Shown here piece by piece: positions 7,646-14,621 of a DNA stretch of 19,312 nucleotides. The notes below the pieces were generated by a model. That model did not search any database and had not been told where the DNA came from. It worked only from the letters and a program-made list of their open reading frames with translations. A program made the position numbers and the translations under genes. This stretch comes from an uncultured Oscillospiraceae bacterium (GTDB lineage: Bacteria > Bacillota > Clostridia > Oscillospirales > Oscillospiraceae), in the NCBI GenBank assembly GCA_910587345.1, contig CAJUKH010000041.1, positions 1 through 19,312 on the forward strand. The letters run 5' to 3'. Within the stretch, counting starts at the first letter, position 1. Each line of letters begins with the position of its first letter.

Positions 7646-9448
7646 TTACTTCGTGGCATACTCCGCCGCAGACTGGCCGGCGATCTTGCCCCAGACGATA
7701 CAGCTGGTGTTGGCAAGGCCGCCGATATTGGCGCCGCCGCCGATGTTGGCGCCGCCCTCCAGCTCGCCGCACTGGAACAGACCGGGGATGGGCTGGCCTT
7801 CGGCGTTCAGCACCTGAGCCTGGTCGTTCATCAGCGGGCCGCCCTTGGTCAGCATGACATAGGGGCAGGTCTTGACGGCGTAGAAGGGACCCTTGGCAAA
7901 GCTCAGCCGCTCATCGGTCCGCCCAAAAGGATCGTTGCCGTTGGTGATGCCATTGTTGTAAGCATTGACGGTGGCGGTCAGCTTGTCAGCGGGAACCCCG
8001 ATCAAAGCGGCCAACTCCTCAATGGTGTCGGCCTTAAAGACCACCTCGCCCTTGGTCACTTCCTCGTCAAAGCGGGCCCAGTTCTCGTCTTCCTTGCTGT
8101 TGACGGTGAACAGGGGGATCTGGGTGTCCCGCATCTCCTGGGTCAGCAGCACATAGACCAGATTGTGGTCGGTGGTGCCCCAGAAGGCCTTCTTCTCGCT
8201 GTCCAGATTCTCAAACTCGTTCATGGTCCGCTCGCCGTTGGTGTTCACCCAGATGGTGCTGGGATAGGCAGTGTTCCGGGCCGTGACGCTGTGGGCAAAG
8301 CCGGTATCGCTGACGGGCACGCCGCCGGCGTAGGCAGGCAGATAGTCCATGTTGCTAAACACGGCCCCGGCCTTCTTGGCAAAGTTGTAGCCGTCACCGG
8401 TCACGAACTCGGGCGCGTCGGTCAGCACATTCTCAAAGTTGTACTCGTGGAGCCACTCCTCGTTGTGGCCGTAGCCGCCGGTGGCCAGGATGATGGACTT
8501 GGCCATCAGCTTGGTGCCGTTGGTCAGCTCCACGCCCACAACAGCTTCGCCGTCCATGATGATGTCGGCCACCTCGGTGTTGAGCAGCAGAGCCATCTTC
8601 CCGGCCTCCACCTGCTCATTCACAAGGCCGCCCACCAGCTCGGCCATGGCCTTGCCGCCGCCCTTGACCCGGTGCTCTCTGGGAATGTCAAAAGCGTCAT
8701 AGGTGGAGGGCTGGGTGGGCTGACGGTCACCGAAGTCGGCGCCGATGGAGTCCATCCAGTCAATGGCGTCAGCCGCCACGGCAACATGCTTCCGGGTCAG
8801 CTCCTCCACATTGATACCGCCGCCCATACGGATGATATCATTGTAGAAATCCTCGGGGGTGTCCACCACATTGGCCTCGGCCTGCATCTTGGTGCCTGCG
8901 CCGCTGAGGGTGCCGCCGGCATACCGGATGGAGCCGCCGGTGGTGGAGTTCTTGTCGATCAAAATGACCTTGGCTCCGGCCTCCACAGCGGCCAGAGAAG
9001 CGTTGAGGCCGGCAAAACCGGCGCCCACGATGATCACATCAGCCTGATCAAAGGGCAGGTCCAAAGTCCCGTCCTCCTCATCGCCGCCCACAGGGGCCTC
9101 GCCCTTGGCCTGAGCCAAAGCAGCGGCCACAGCGGCCTTGATGGCGTCGGAGGTGATGGTACAGCCCGCCTCGGCGTCCACCTCGGTGGACTGGGCCTCT
9201 TTGATCTTGCCGGGCATATTCTCCACAGCGGGGTCGGAGAGACCGGCGGTCTCGCTGTGCTCCACCACCTGAATGTCGGTGATCTCGCTTTCGCTGACGG
9301 TGACCGACACCTTCACCGGGCCGTTCATACCCTCGGCCGAAGCGGTGTAGGTCCCCGCAGTGTAGATCCCCTCGGCCTTTTTCTGGCATCCCGCCATGGT
9401 CAGGACCATGGCGCAGGCGAGGATGGTGCTGAGTAGCTTCTTTTTCAT
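7646..9448 (-). CDS. Lipoprotein FMN/FAD reductase (fumarate-reductase-like)
   Basis: This 600-residue protein is exported and lipid-anchored: a Lys-rich start, a hydrophobic stretch and lipobox TMAG-Cys21. Residues about 28-112 form an FMN-binding domain with the attachment-type motif AGCTITS (94-100), where FMN can be covalently bound. Residues 135-600 are a fumarate reductase/succinate dehydrogenase flavoprotein domain with the FAD loop GAGFAG (142-147) and GGSIRYAGG. The family moves electrons from the membrane to small acceptors outside the cell. The acceptor here is unclear because the usual His and Arg catalytic segments read CPYVMLTKGG (528-537) and GGANIGGGANIGG (565-577). The ATG at 9448 is chosen over a TTG at 9469, which lies inside the AAGGAGG ribosome site. 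Own promoter and terminator. Confidence 0.93.
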   Translation of the reverse strand: MKKKLLSTILACAMVLTMAGCQKKAEGIYTAGTYTASAEGMNGPVKVSVTVSESEITDIQVVEHSETAGLSDPAVENMPGKIKEAQSTEVDAEAGCTITSDAIKAAVAAALAQAKGEAPVGGDEEDGTLDLPFDQADVIIVGAGFAGLNASLAAVEAGAKVILIDKNSTTGGSIRYAGGTLSGAGTKMQAEANVVDTPEDFYNDIIRMGGGINVEELTRKHVAVAADAIDWMDSIGADFGDRQPTQPSTYDAFDIPREHRVKGGGKAMAELVGGLVNEQVEAGKMALLLNTEVADIIMDGEAVVGVELTNGTKLMAKSIILATGGYGHNEEWLHEYNFENVLTDAPEFVTGDGYNFAKKAGAVFSNMDYLPAYAGGVPVSDTGFAHSVTARNTAYPSTIWVNTNGERTMNEFENLDSEKKAFWGTTDHNLVYVLLTQEMRDTQIPLFTVNSKEDENWARFDEEVTKGEVVFKADTIEELAALIGVPADKLTATVNAYNNGITNGNDPFGRTDERLSFAKGPFYAVKTCPYVMLTKGGPLMNDQAQVLNAEGQPIPGLFQCGELEGGANIGGGANIGGLANTSCIVWGKIAGQSAAEYATK

Positions 9449-9498
9449 TTCCTGCTTTCCTCCTTGCAAAATATTCCGCCCCTCTTTCCATCAGGCGG

Positions 9499-9519
9499 CT
9501 GAAAGGATTTTCCTTTCAG
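9499..9519 (-). other. 5'-UTR stem-loop before the reductase lipoprotein
   Basis: CTGAAAGGA and TCCTTTCAG form a perfect 9-bp stem with a 3-nt loop directly at the expected transcript start. It could protect the mRNA end or serve as an operator. It hides an AAGGA sequence but not the real ribosome site (9465-9459). Confidence 0.6.
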
Positions 9520-9525
9520 GCCCCT

Positions 9526-9554
9526 ATCATATCATAATTGTCATTTTATCGCAA
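9526..9554 (-). promoter_or_regulatory. Promoter of the reductase lipoprotein gene
   Basis: Minus strand: TTGCGA (9554-9549), 17 bp, TATGAT (9531-9526). Expected start about 9519, leader about 70 nt. Confidence 0.75.
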
Positions 9555-9620
9555 CAGTATTTTGCCGTAAATGGGGCGATATCCAATTTTTGGAGTTTAT
9601 CCCCCATCTTTCTTCCCACG

Positions 9621-9653
9621 AAAAGAGCGGACGCCCAAAGACGTCCGCTCTTT
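9621..9653 (-). terminator. Terminator of the small RNA and possibly spoVAC
   Basis: AAAGAGCGGACG and CGTCCGCTCTTT form a 12-bp stem around an 8-nt loop. On the minus strand the stem ends in CTCTTTT. It is the only terminator-like element between spoVAC and the reductase gene. Confidence 0.8.
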
Positions 9654-9735
9654 CCCATTCAAGTGAGTTTTAGAGAAAGGAGTTCAAATTGGCGAGCTGC
9701 TGCCTCAGCTCTACAGGTTAGCTTTCGCTAACCAC
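9621..9735 (-). ncRNA. Candidate small RNA (~115 nt) with anti-SD stretch
   Basis: A complete transcription unit on the minus strand: promoter at 9770-9742 and an end hairpin at 9653-9621. The predicted RNA has stem 1 GGTTAGC-GAAA-GCTAACC (9734-9717, GNRA-type loop), stem 2 GAGCTG-AGGCAG-CAGCTC (9711-9694), an unpaired linker, and the terminal stem. The linker (9682-9673) reads CTCCTTTCTC, sharing nine bases with the anti-Shine-Dalgarno 3' end of Firmicutes 16S rRNA, so it could pair with ribosome binding sites. No minus-strand frame looks coding. Alternatives are the spoVAC 3' end or an attenuator leader for the reductase gene downstream. No known family was recognised. Confidence 0.6.
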
Positions 9736-9741
9736 TTTTAT

Positions 9742-9770
9742 AGAATACCAGCTCTTCTCTCTTTTGTCAA
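9742..9770 (-). promoter_or_regulatory. Promoter of the small RNA
   Basis: Minus strand: TTGACA (9770-9765), 17 bp, TATTCT (9747-9742). It starts 20 bp after the spoVAC stop and there is no reading frame immediately downstream, which supports a noncoding transcript. Confidence 0.7.
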
Positions 9771-9789
9771 GACTTTTTTCCTATTTTTT

Positions 9790-10233
9790 TCAGTTTAGTC
9801 CCAACAACAGAAGGATCAGGCCATAGAGAACGCTGGCCGAGATGCCGAATACCAGCACCGGCCCGGCAATGACAAACATCTTGGCCGCCACGCCCATCAC
9901 AAGGCCCTCGCTTTTGAATTCCAGTGCGGGGGATACCACCGCATTGGCAAAGCCGGTGATGGGCACCAATGTCCCCGCCCCGGCCCGCTTGGCGATCTTA
10001 TCAAAGACCCCCAGCCCCGTCAGCACCGCCGACAGGCAGATCAGAGACACCGACACGGCCGCCGCTGCGTCGTCGGCCTCCAGTCCGGCATTTTTGTAAA
10101 AGTTCAGCAATCCCTGCCCCAATGTGCAGATCAGCCCTCCCACCCCAAAGGCCCAGAGGCAGTTTTTCCCCGTGGGAGAAGGCTGGGACTTGCTGTTGAC
10201 ATATTTCCCATATTCCGTATTGGTCATATCCAT
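9790..10233 (-). CDS. spoVAC: Stage V sporulation protein AC
   Basis: This 147-residue membrane protein belongs to the SpoVA machinery that moves dipicolinic acid into the forespore and out at germination. It has the SpoVAC pattern KNCLWAFGVGGLICTLGQ (about 31-48), GAG..VPITGFANAVVSPA and EFKSEGLVMGVAAKMF, with about four hydrophobic segments and the usual length. The ATG at 10233 has AAGGGAGG 8 nt upstream; a longer reading frame to 10416 has no ribosome site and would cross the terminator. A sigma-G-like promoter lies just upstream. The usual partners spoVAD and spoVAE are not adjacent, so this is either a relocated gene or an extra copy. Confidence 0.95.
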   Translation of the reverse strand: MDMTNTEYGKYVNSKSQPSPTGKNCLWAFGVGGLICTLGQGLLNFYKNAGLEADDAAAAVSVSLICLSAVLTGLGVFDKIAKRAGAGTLVPITGFANAVVSPALEFKSEGLVMGVAAKMFVIAGPVLVFGISASVLYGLILLLLGLN

Positions 10234-10256
10234 GATTTTGCCCTCCCTTTCGGCCA

Positions 10257-10285
10257 TAGTTTGACCAAAACAGGAAAAAACATAC
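10257..10285 (-). promoter_or_regulatory. Sigma-G/sigma-F-like forespore promoter of spoVAC
   Basis: Minus strand: GTATG (10285-10281), 17 bp, CAAACTA (10263-10257). This matches the sigma-G pattern GHATR / CATnnTA with one mismatch, and no good sigma-A promoter is visible. The start would lie just ahead of the ribosome site. Confidence 0.55.
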
Positions 10286-10297
10286 CCAATTTCACGC

Positions 10298-10337
10298 AAA
10301 AACGCCCGCCCCCAAACAGGGCCGGGCGCTCTTTTTT
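10298..10337. terminator. Bidirectional terminator between the YkoF-like gene and spoVAC
   Basis: CGCCCG (10303-10308) and CGGGCG (10323-10328) with inner CCC/GGG pairs form the stem. The minus strand continues into five T, the plus strand into CTC and six T. It ends the YkoF-like transcript. Confidence 0.8.
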
Positions 10338-10349
10338 CTCTTTTTCCCA

Positions 10350-10925
10350 TCAGGCTGTGGGGCTGTTCACCGAGAAGGTCGCCGCCAGAGCATACCATCC
10401 AAAAACTTGGGCACACCAGCGGTTTGCCGCCTCCACACAGTCAAAGACCTGCTGCACGTCCCCATTCAGCACCAGACAGTCAGGCTCCTCCCCCTCCAGC
10501 ACGCCAAGTTCCCGGGCCAATCCCTCCAGTGTCTCCCGGCCCTTTGCCCATTCTCCGCCGTCCATTACATACAGGCTCATCTTGGCCGCCATGGGGAAAT
10601 GGACCTGCCCCACCGCTCCGGCATTGGGGGCTTCCCCCTCCTCCGCCTCCGGCCCCTCCGGCTTCTCCCCCGGCCAGCCTTTGGAATAGACCGCCTCCAT
10701 GGTCATATGGACCCCGGGCCGATAGGCGTGGATAAAACAGGCCTTTACCCCGTCCTCCACATAGGGCCGAAGCCCTTCATACATGGTGGACAGCTTCCCC
10801 GTTTTGCTCCGGACCATATGGGTATCCACCTTCTCAATGGCCCCCAGAATAATGTCCACAAACCGGTCCGACATGGGTGAGAGGGTAAAGCGGCAGGACA
10901 TGGGCACATGATCAGGCAATGGCAT
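10350..10925 (-). CDS. YkoF-family thiamine/HMP-binding-like protein
   Basis: The 191-residue protein resembles Bacillus YkoF, which has two ACT-like halves and binds thiamine or hydroxymethylpyrimidine. The halves are seen as RFTLSPMSDRFVDIILGAI (about 12-30) and MSLYVMD near the middle, with the family ending TFSVNSPT. Residues about 85-105 form a Glu/Gly/Pro-rich linker between halves. The ATG at 10925 is chosen because AGGGAGG lies 7 nt upstream; a longer frame would start inside the terminator. No thiamine riboswitch (CTGAGA) and no YkoCDE transporter genes are nearby, so ligand and role are inference. It follows the membrane protein gene across a terminator hairpin and may depend on read-through. 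Confidence 0.8.
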   Translation of the reverse strand: MPLPDHVPMSCRFTLSPMSDRFVDIILGAIEKVDTHMVRSKTGKLSTMYEGLRPYVEDGVKACFIHAYRPGVHMTMEAVYSKGWPGEKPEGPEAEEGEAPNAGAVGQVHFPMAAKMSLYVMDGGEWAKGRETLEGLARELGVLEGEEPDCLVLNGDVQQVFDCVEAANRWCAQVFGWYALAATFSVNSPTA

Positions 10926-10945
10926 AAGTCTACCTCCCTTTTTCC

Positions 10946-10976
10946 AAAAAAGGCCCCATGACCTTGTCATGGGGCC
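10946..10976 (-). terminator. Terminator between the membrane protein and YkoF-like genes
   Basis: Minus strand: GGCCCCATGAC, loop AAG, GTCATGGGGCC, then six T. It stands only 21 bp before the YkoF-like start codon, with no room for a separate promoter after it. Confidence 0.9.
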
Positions 10977-10989
10977 GCAAAATACCCTA

Positions 10990-11775
10990 TCAGATGATCT
11001 TCACCGTGTAATAGACCGCCATCACCAGCAGCCAGGCCACCGACACAGCATAAAGGGCGGCGGCCCGAATCCCCAGCACAGCGGCCGCCAGCACCGCCAG
11101 CGCCACCAAAGTCCCCAGATAAACAGGCGTGCAGTTGGCGCCTTTGGCAAAGACCCGAAGGCTCTTTCCCCCCAGGATCAGCTCACCGTCCTGACGCTGG
11201 GCCTTATAACTCAGCAGCGCCGCCGCCGCCATCAAAACCACAGCCACAGCCACATAGGCATAGCACAGCATGGTGTACTGTCCGCCCAGGCCCCTGTCGC
11301 AGACCCAGACGCCCAGAAGCCCCAGCGCTCCATCACACCCCACCAGGAAAAACTCGGCAGGATACAGTTCATGGACCACCGCCAGCAGCATCACGGCAGG
11401 GACGGCAATGCAGGCCAGCGTAGTCCCAATACCGGAGAAAAACCATGCCCCGAAACAGCTGGCGGACACCCCCGCCATGAAAAGCCCCAGCATGGCGGGA
11501 AGACCCGTTTTATTCCCGTTCCTGCGGGCGTTGTTCCACCAGAAAGCGCCTGCCGCAGCGCACAGCAGCCCGGCCACCGCCAGAAACTTTACGGCGGTCC
11601 CCAGCGCCACCCGCAGCTCGATTTGAGCGGCAGTGTAGTGGTTCCAGTACTTATTCAAAAGCATCAACAAAAATTCCAGCACCGAGCCGCCTGCGATCCA
11701 GGACAGAATACGGTTGAGGGCTTCTTCCTCAGCCTTGGCTCTGGCCGCCTTCTTTTTCTTTACGTTGTTGTCCAT
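10990..11775 (-). CDS. Unknown multi-pass membrane protein
   Basis: The family was not recognised. The 261-residue protein begins with a short cytoplasmic-looking stretch rich in Lys, Arg and Glu (NNVKKKKAARAKAEEEALNR, residues 3-22) and then has about seven or eight hydrophobic segments, the last two separated only by a short IRAA turn. No catalytic motif or conserved His/Cys cluster stands out. The ATG at 11775 is preferred over an upstream frame start because AGGAG lies 8 nt before it. A near-consensus promoter lies 55 bp upstream and a strong terminator follows the stop. Its only apparent companion is the YkoF-like gene downstream. Confidence 0.75.
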   Translation of the reverse strand: MDNNVKKKKAARAKAEEEALNRILSWIAGGSVLEFLLMLLNKYWNHYTAAQIELRVALGTAVKFLAVAGLLCAAAGAFWWNNARRNGNKTGLPAMLGLFMAGVSASCFGAWFFSGIGTTLACIAVPAVMLLAVVHELYPAEFFLVGCDGALGLLGVWVCDRGLGGQYTMLCYAYVAVAVVLMAAAALLSYKAQRQDGELILGGKSLRVFAKGANCTPVYLGTLVALAVLAAAVLGIRAAALYAVSVAWLLVMAVYYTVKII

Positions 11776-11828
11776 TTGCACATCTCCTGCAAAACCTTCC
11801 ATTCAGAAGGCAAAAAATCGTCTTTACT

Positions 11829-11857
11829 ATTCTATCAGAAAAATCGAGCTTTTGCAA
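11829..11857 (-). promoter_or_regulatory. Promoter of the membrane protein gene
   Basis: Minus strand: TTGCAA (11857-11852), 17 bp, TAGAAT (11834-11829). The rest of the gap 11858-12014 is A/T- and pyrimidine-rich with no other element seen. Confidence 0.7.
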
Positions 11858-12014
11858 CAGAAAAAAGCAACTCTCTCCGTCCCTTTTTCATCATACCCGA
11901 AAATGGCCCTCCTCTTTCACCCTGCTGCAAAACCTCTTTCCCTCCCGCCCGTCATTTTTCCGCTTCCTTTCATGCCTTTTACCAAATCGTAACCGCTTTG
12001 TAAGCATTTTGTAG

Positions 12015-12042
12015 TTGTTTTTCCGCCCTTAATTGGTATAAT
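12015..12042 (+). promoter_or_regulatory. Promoter of the deacetylase lipoprotein gene
   Basis: TTGTTT (12015-12020), 16 bp, TATAAT (12037-12042), with TGG before the -10 making it an extended -10. The start codon follows 38 bp later. Confidence 0.75.
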
Positions 12043-12079
12043 AAGGTCAAGAACTCGAAAAAAGGGAGATTTTTGCCGT

Positions 12080-13312
12080 ATGTCCACTTTTATGAAACGC
12101 CTCACCTGCCTGACGCTAGCCCTTACCCTTCTTGCCGCTCTGGGCGGCTGTAAAAAAACCGCCGCCGAGACCCCGCCCCCCGAAAGCGAGACCCCTGAAG
12201 TCTCCGCCGAACCCACCCCCACGCCGGAACCCACCACCCCCCCCGTTCCCCTGGTGGCCTGGGGGGCAAACCAGGTGGTGGAGCATATCTTCTTCCACCC
12301 GGTCATCGCCTATCCCCAGTGGGCCTTCCACGACTGCCCCGCCTCGCAGGAGCAGCGCTACGGTCTGGACGACTGGATGGTAACGGTGGACGAATATAAT
12401 AAAATTCTGCAAAACCTCTATGATAAGGACTATATCATCGTCAGCATGAACGACGTGTGGAGCGAGGTGGACACCCCCAACGGTCCCCGGATGCAGCGCA
12501 ACACCCTGATGATCCCCGAGGGCAAAAAGCCCCTCATCATCTCCTTTGACGACACCAATTATTACGACTATATGCTGGAGGAGGGCTTCACCTCCAAACT
12601 GGTGCTGGCCGACGACGGCAACATCTGGGCCGAGTGTACCGACCCCTATACCCAGGAGACCTTTTTGACCCGGGATTTGGACGCCATCACCATTCTGGAC
12701 AAATTTGTGGAGGAGCATCCCGATTTCTCCCTCAACGGGGTCAAGGGCTGCCTTTCCCTCACCGGCTATCAGGGCATTCTGGGCTACCGCACCCAAAACG
12801 ACATCGACATCGCCGCCAATGACCCCCGCCGTCCCGCCTTTGACGCCAACCGTCAGGCCGAGATCGAGGCGGTCAAGCCCATCATCCAGCGGCTGAAAGA
12901 GACCGGCTGGTACTTCGGCTCCCACACCTGGGGACATATCCGCCTGTCTACCCGTTCCATGGAACAGATCCAGCGCGACACCCGCCGTTGGGCCGAGGAG
13001 GTGGGCAGTCTGGTAGGCCCCACCAGCATCCTCTTTTACCCCCACGGTGCCCGCCCCGATGGGGACCACGATCAGGGAGAGACCTACGGCGAGCAGTTCA
13101 AATGGCTTCAAAGCCAGGGCTTCCGCATCTTTGCCAGCGTGGGCACCAGCTCCTATTCTCAGGTAAAATCCACCATCTCGGCGGTCATCTGTGACCGGCT
13201 CCACCCCGACGGCACCACTCTGCGGAGGTCCCGGTCCAGATACCTTCAGTTCTACGACGCCAAAGAGATCATCGACCTTTCCGTCCGCCCCGATCTGGGG
13301 GTCAGCTGGTAA
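12080..13312 (+). CDS. Lipoprotein polysaccharide deacetylase
   Basis: The 410-residue exported enzyme has a signal peptide with lipobox LGG-Cys24, a Pro/Glu/Thr-rich linker (about 30-58) and a NodB-type deacetylase domain. Visible motifs are SFDD (155-158, catalytic/metal Asp), SHTWGH (281-286, metal His282 and His286) and LFYPHGA (318-324). The family removes acetyl groups from N-acetylglucosamine polymers such as peptidoglycan using a divalent metal. An insert of roughly 100 residues between SFDD and SHTWGH is longer than in minimal NodB domains. GGGAG lies 10 nt before the ATG. It has its own promoter and is followed by a strong terminator. Substrate is inferred, not shown. Confidence 0.92.
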   Translation: MSTFMKRLTCLTLALTLLAALGGCKKTAAETPPPESETPEVSAEPTPTPEPTTPPVPLVAWGANQVVEHIFFHPVIAYPQWAFHDCPASQEQRYGLDDWMVTVDEYNKILQNLYDKDYIIVSMNDVWSEVDTPNGPRMQRNTLMIPEGKKPLIISFDDTNYYDYMLEEGFTSKLVLADDGNIWAECTDPYTQETFLTRDLDAITILDKFVEEHPDFSLNGVKGCLSLTGYQGILGYRTQNDIDIAANDPRRPAFDANRQAEIEAVKPIIQRLKETGWYFGSHTWGHIRLSTRSMEQIQRDTRRWAEEVGSLVGPTSILFYPHGARPDGDHDQGETYGEQFKWLQSQGFRIFASVGTSSYSQVKSTISAVICDRLHPDGTTLRRSRSRYLQFYDAKEIIDLSVRPDLGVSW

Positions 13313-13317
13313 TGGAT

Positions 13318-13351
13318 ACAGGACCTCGTGCCTCCACGGGGTCCTGTTTTT
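13318..13351 (+). terminator. Terminator after the deacetylase gene
   Basis: ACAGGACCTCGTG, loop CCTC, CACGGGGTCCTGT, then five T (13 bp with one G-U). It begins 5 bp after the stop. Confidence 0.9.
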
Positions 13352-13396
13352 CCTCTCCGCCCTTCCTTCCATCCCCTATCTTTCCCGGAGGTCCAT

Positions 13397-14548
13397 ATGA
13401 AATACAAAGTCTATGCCGTTTCCTGCCCCGACTACGACCACGCCCCCGCCGCCATCGCCCGCCTGCTGGAAGAGATGGGCGGTATGTCCTCCTTCGCCCA
13501 CCCGGGGGAAACCCTGCTGCTGAAAGTCAACCTCCTCTCCGGCAGCCGCCCCGAACAGGCGGTCACCGTCCATCCCGCCGTGGTGGAGGCCGTGGCAAAA
13601 CAGGTCTCCCGATCCGGGGCCGCCCCTCTCATTGCCGACAGCCCCGGCCCCAGCGGCTCTTACACGGAGGGCGGCCTGCGGGGCGTCTATGACAAGTGCG
13701 GCATGACCCGGGCCGCCGACCGCTCCGGGGCAGCACTGAATTTCGACGTCTCCGCCCGCCGTGTCTCCTATCCGGAAGGCCGTGTCCTCAGGCAGATGGA
13801 GGTCATTACACCGGCAGCAGAGTGCGACGGCATGATAAACCTCTGTAAGATGAAGACCCATATGTTTATGTCCATGACCGGGGCAGTGAAAAACCACTTC
13901 GGCCTCATCCCCGGCAAGGCCAAGGTGGGCTTCCACGCCACCCTTCCCGAAAAGCCCCGGTTTGCCCATATGCTTCTGGATCTGGCCGGTTGGGCCGCTT
14001 CCCGGCTGTCCATCATGGATGCCGTACTGGCCATGGAGGGGGACGGCCCCGGCGCCGCCGGCACCCCCCGGCCCGTGGGCCTTCTTCTGGCCGCCGAAAG
14101 CCCACTGGCGCTGGACGTGGTGGCCGCCGAGATCATGGGCCTTCCCACCGCCGAAAACCCCATCCTTCAGGCCGCCCGCCAGCGGGCGCTTCACCCCGTA
14201 TCAATGGATGAAATCGAACTGGTCGGAGCCGGCATAGAAGACCTCCGCATCCCCGATTACCGTTTCCCTGCCCACGTCCATACCAACCTGATGGACGTGG
14301 CAGGTCCTCTCTCCGGCCTTGCCGCCCGGCTGGGGCAACGCCTTTTGCCCCCCGCCCCCCAAATAAAAAAGTCCTGTATCGGCTGCGGCATCTGCCAGCG
14401 GTCCTGCCCCCAGGGGGCCATCACCCTAAGCAACGGCAAGGCCAAAGTCGCCCCCGCCGCCTGTATCCGCTGTTACTGCTGCCACGAGCTTTGTCCTCAT
14501 CAGGCCGTGGCGCTGCGAAAGGGCCTTTTCTCCCGCATATTCCATTAA
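13397..14548 (+). CDS. DUF362 protein with 2x[4Fe-4S] ferredoxin tail
   Basis: The 383-residue cytoplasmic protein has an N-terminal DUF362 domain (about 1-300) with the family hallmark KMKTHMFMSMTGAVKNHFG (about 151-169), and a C-terminal bacterial ferredoxin domain with CIGCGICQRSC and CIRCYCCHELC motifs, enough for two [4Fe-4S] clusters. The reaction of DUF362 proteins is not established; an iron-sulfur redox role is inference from the clusters. The ATG at 13397 is chosen for its GGAGG site; a longer frame would start within the preceding terminator. No promoter was found between that terminator and the gene. The tetR promoter begins 5 bp after its stop. Confidence 0.9.
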   Translation: MKYKVYAVSCPDYDHAPAAIARLLEEMGGMSSFAHPGETLLLKVNLLSGSRPEQAVTVHPAVVEAVAKQVSRSGAAPLIADSPGPSGSYTEGGLRGVYDKCGMTRAADRSGAALNFDVSARRVSYPEGRVLRQMEVITPAAECDGMINLCKMKTHMFMSMTGAVKNHFGLIPGKAKVGFHATLPEKPRFAHMLLDLAGWAASRLSIMDAVLAMEGDGPGAAGTPRPVGLLLAAESPLALDVVAAEIMGLPTAENPILQAARQRALHPVSMDEIELVGAGIEDLRIPDYRFPAHVHTNLMDVAGPLSGLAARLGQRLLPPAPQIKKSCIGCGICQRSCPQGAITLSNGKAKVAPAACIRCYCCHELCPHQAVALRKGLFSRIFH

Positions 14549-14552
14549 AGGC

Positions 14553-14581
14553 TTGACAGAGGGCAGAAACCGTGCTATTTT
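14553..14581 (+). promoter_or_regulatory. Promoter of the tetR-family gene
   Basis: TTGACA (14553-14558), 17 bp, TATTTT (14576-14581). The operator begins 4 bp after the -10, over the expected start site. Confidence 0.75.
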
Positions 14582-14584
14582 ATT

Positions 14585-14603
14585 TACATACCGCCGGTAT
14601 GTA
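14585..14603. promoter_or_regulatory. TetR operator 1 (autoregulation)
   Basis: TACATACCG, one base C, CGGTATGTA: perfect 9-bp inverted arms. The same arms occur before the MFS gene, so the TetR-family protein is the obvious binder and would repress itself here. Confidence 0.85.
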
Positions 14604-14621
14604 TGAAAGAAGGGACGTTTC

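Noticed and set aside
7547..9436. 629-codon open frame on the plus strand opposite the flavin reductase
   Set aside because: It mirrors a clear lipoprotein gene, shows the same Gly/His/Leu-rich shadow composition and crosses that gene's terminator.
9680..9721. 10-codon plus-strand frame with an AAAGGAG before a TTG
   Set aside because: No plus-strand promoter was found; the AAAGGAG is the complement of the small-RNA linker, which explains it better.
10969..12003. 344-codon plus-strand frame opposite the unknown membrane protein
   Set aside because: Its composition (Gln/His/Pro/Arg-rich) is that of a shadow frame, while the minus-strand frame has membrane segments, a ribosome site, a promoter and a terminator.
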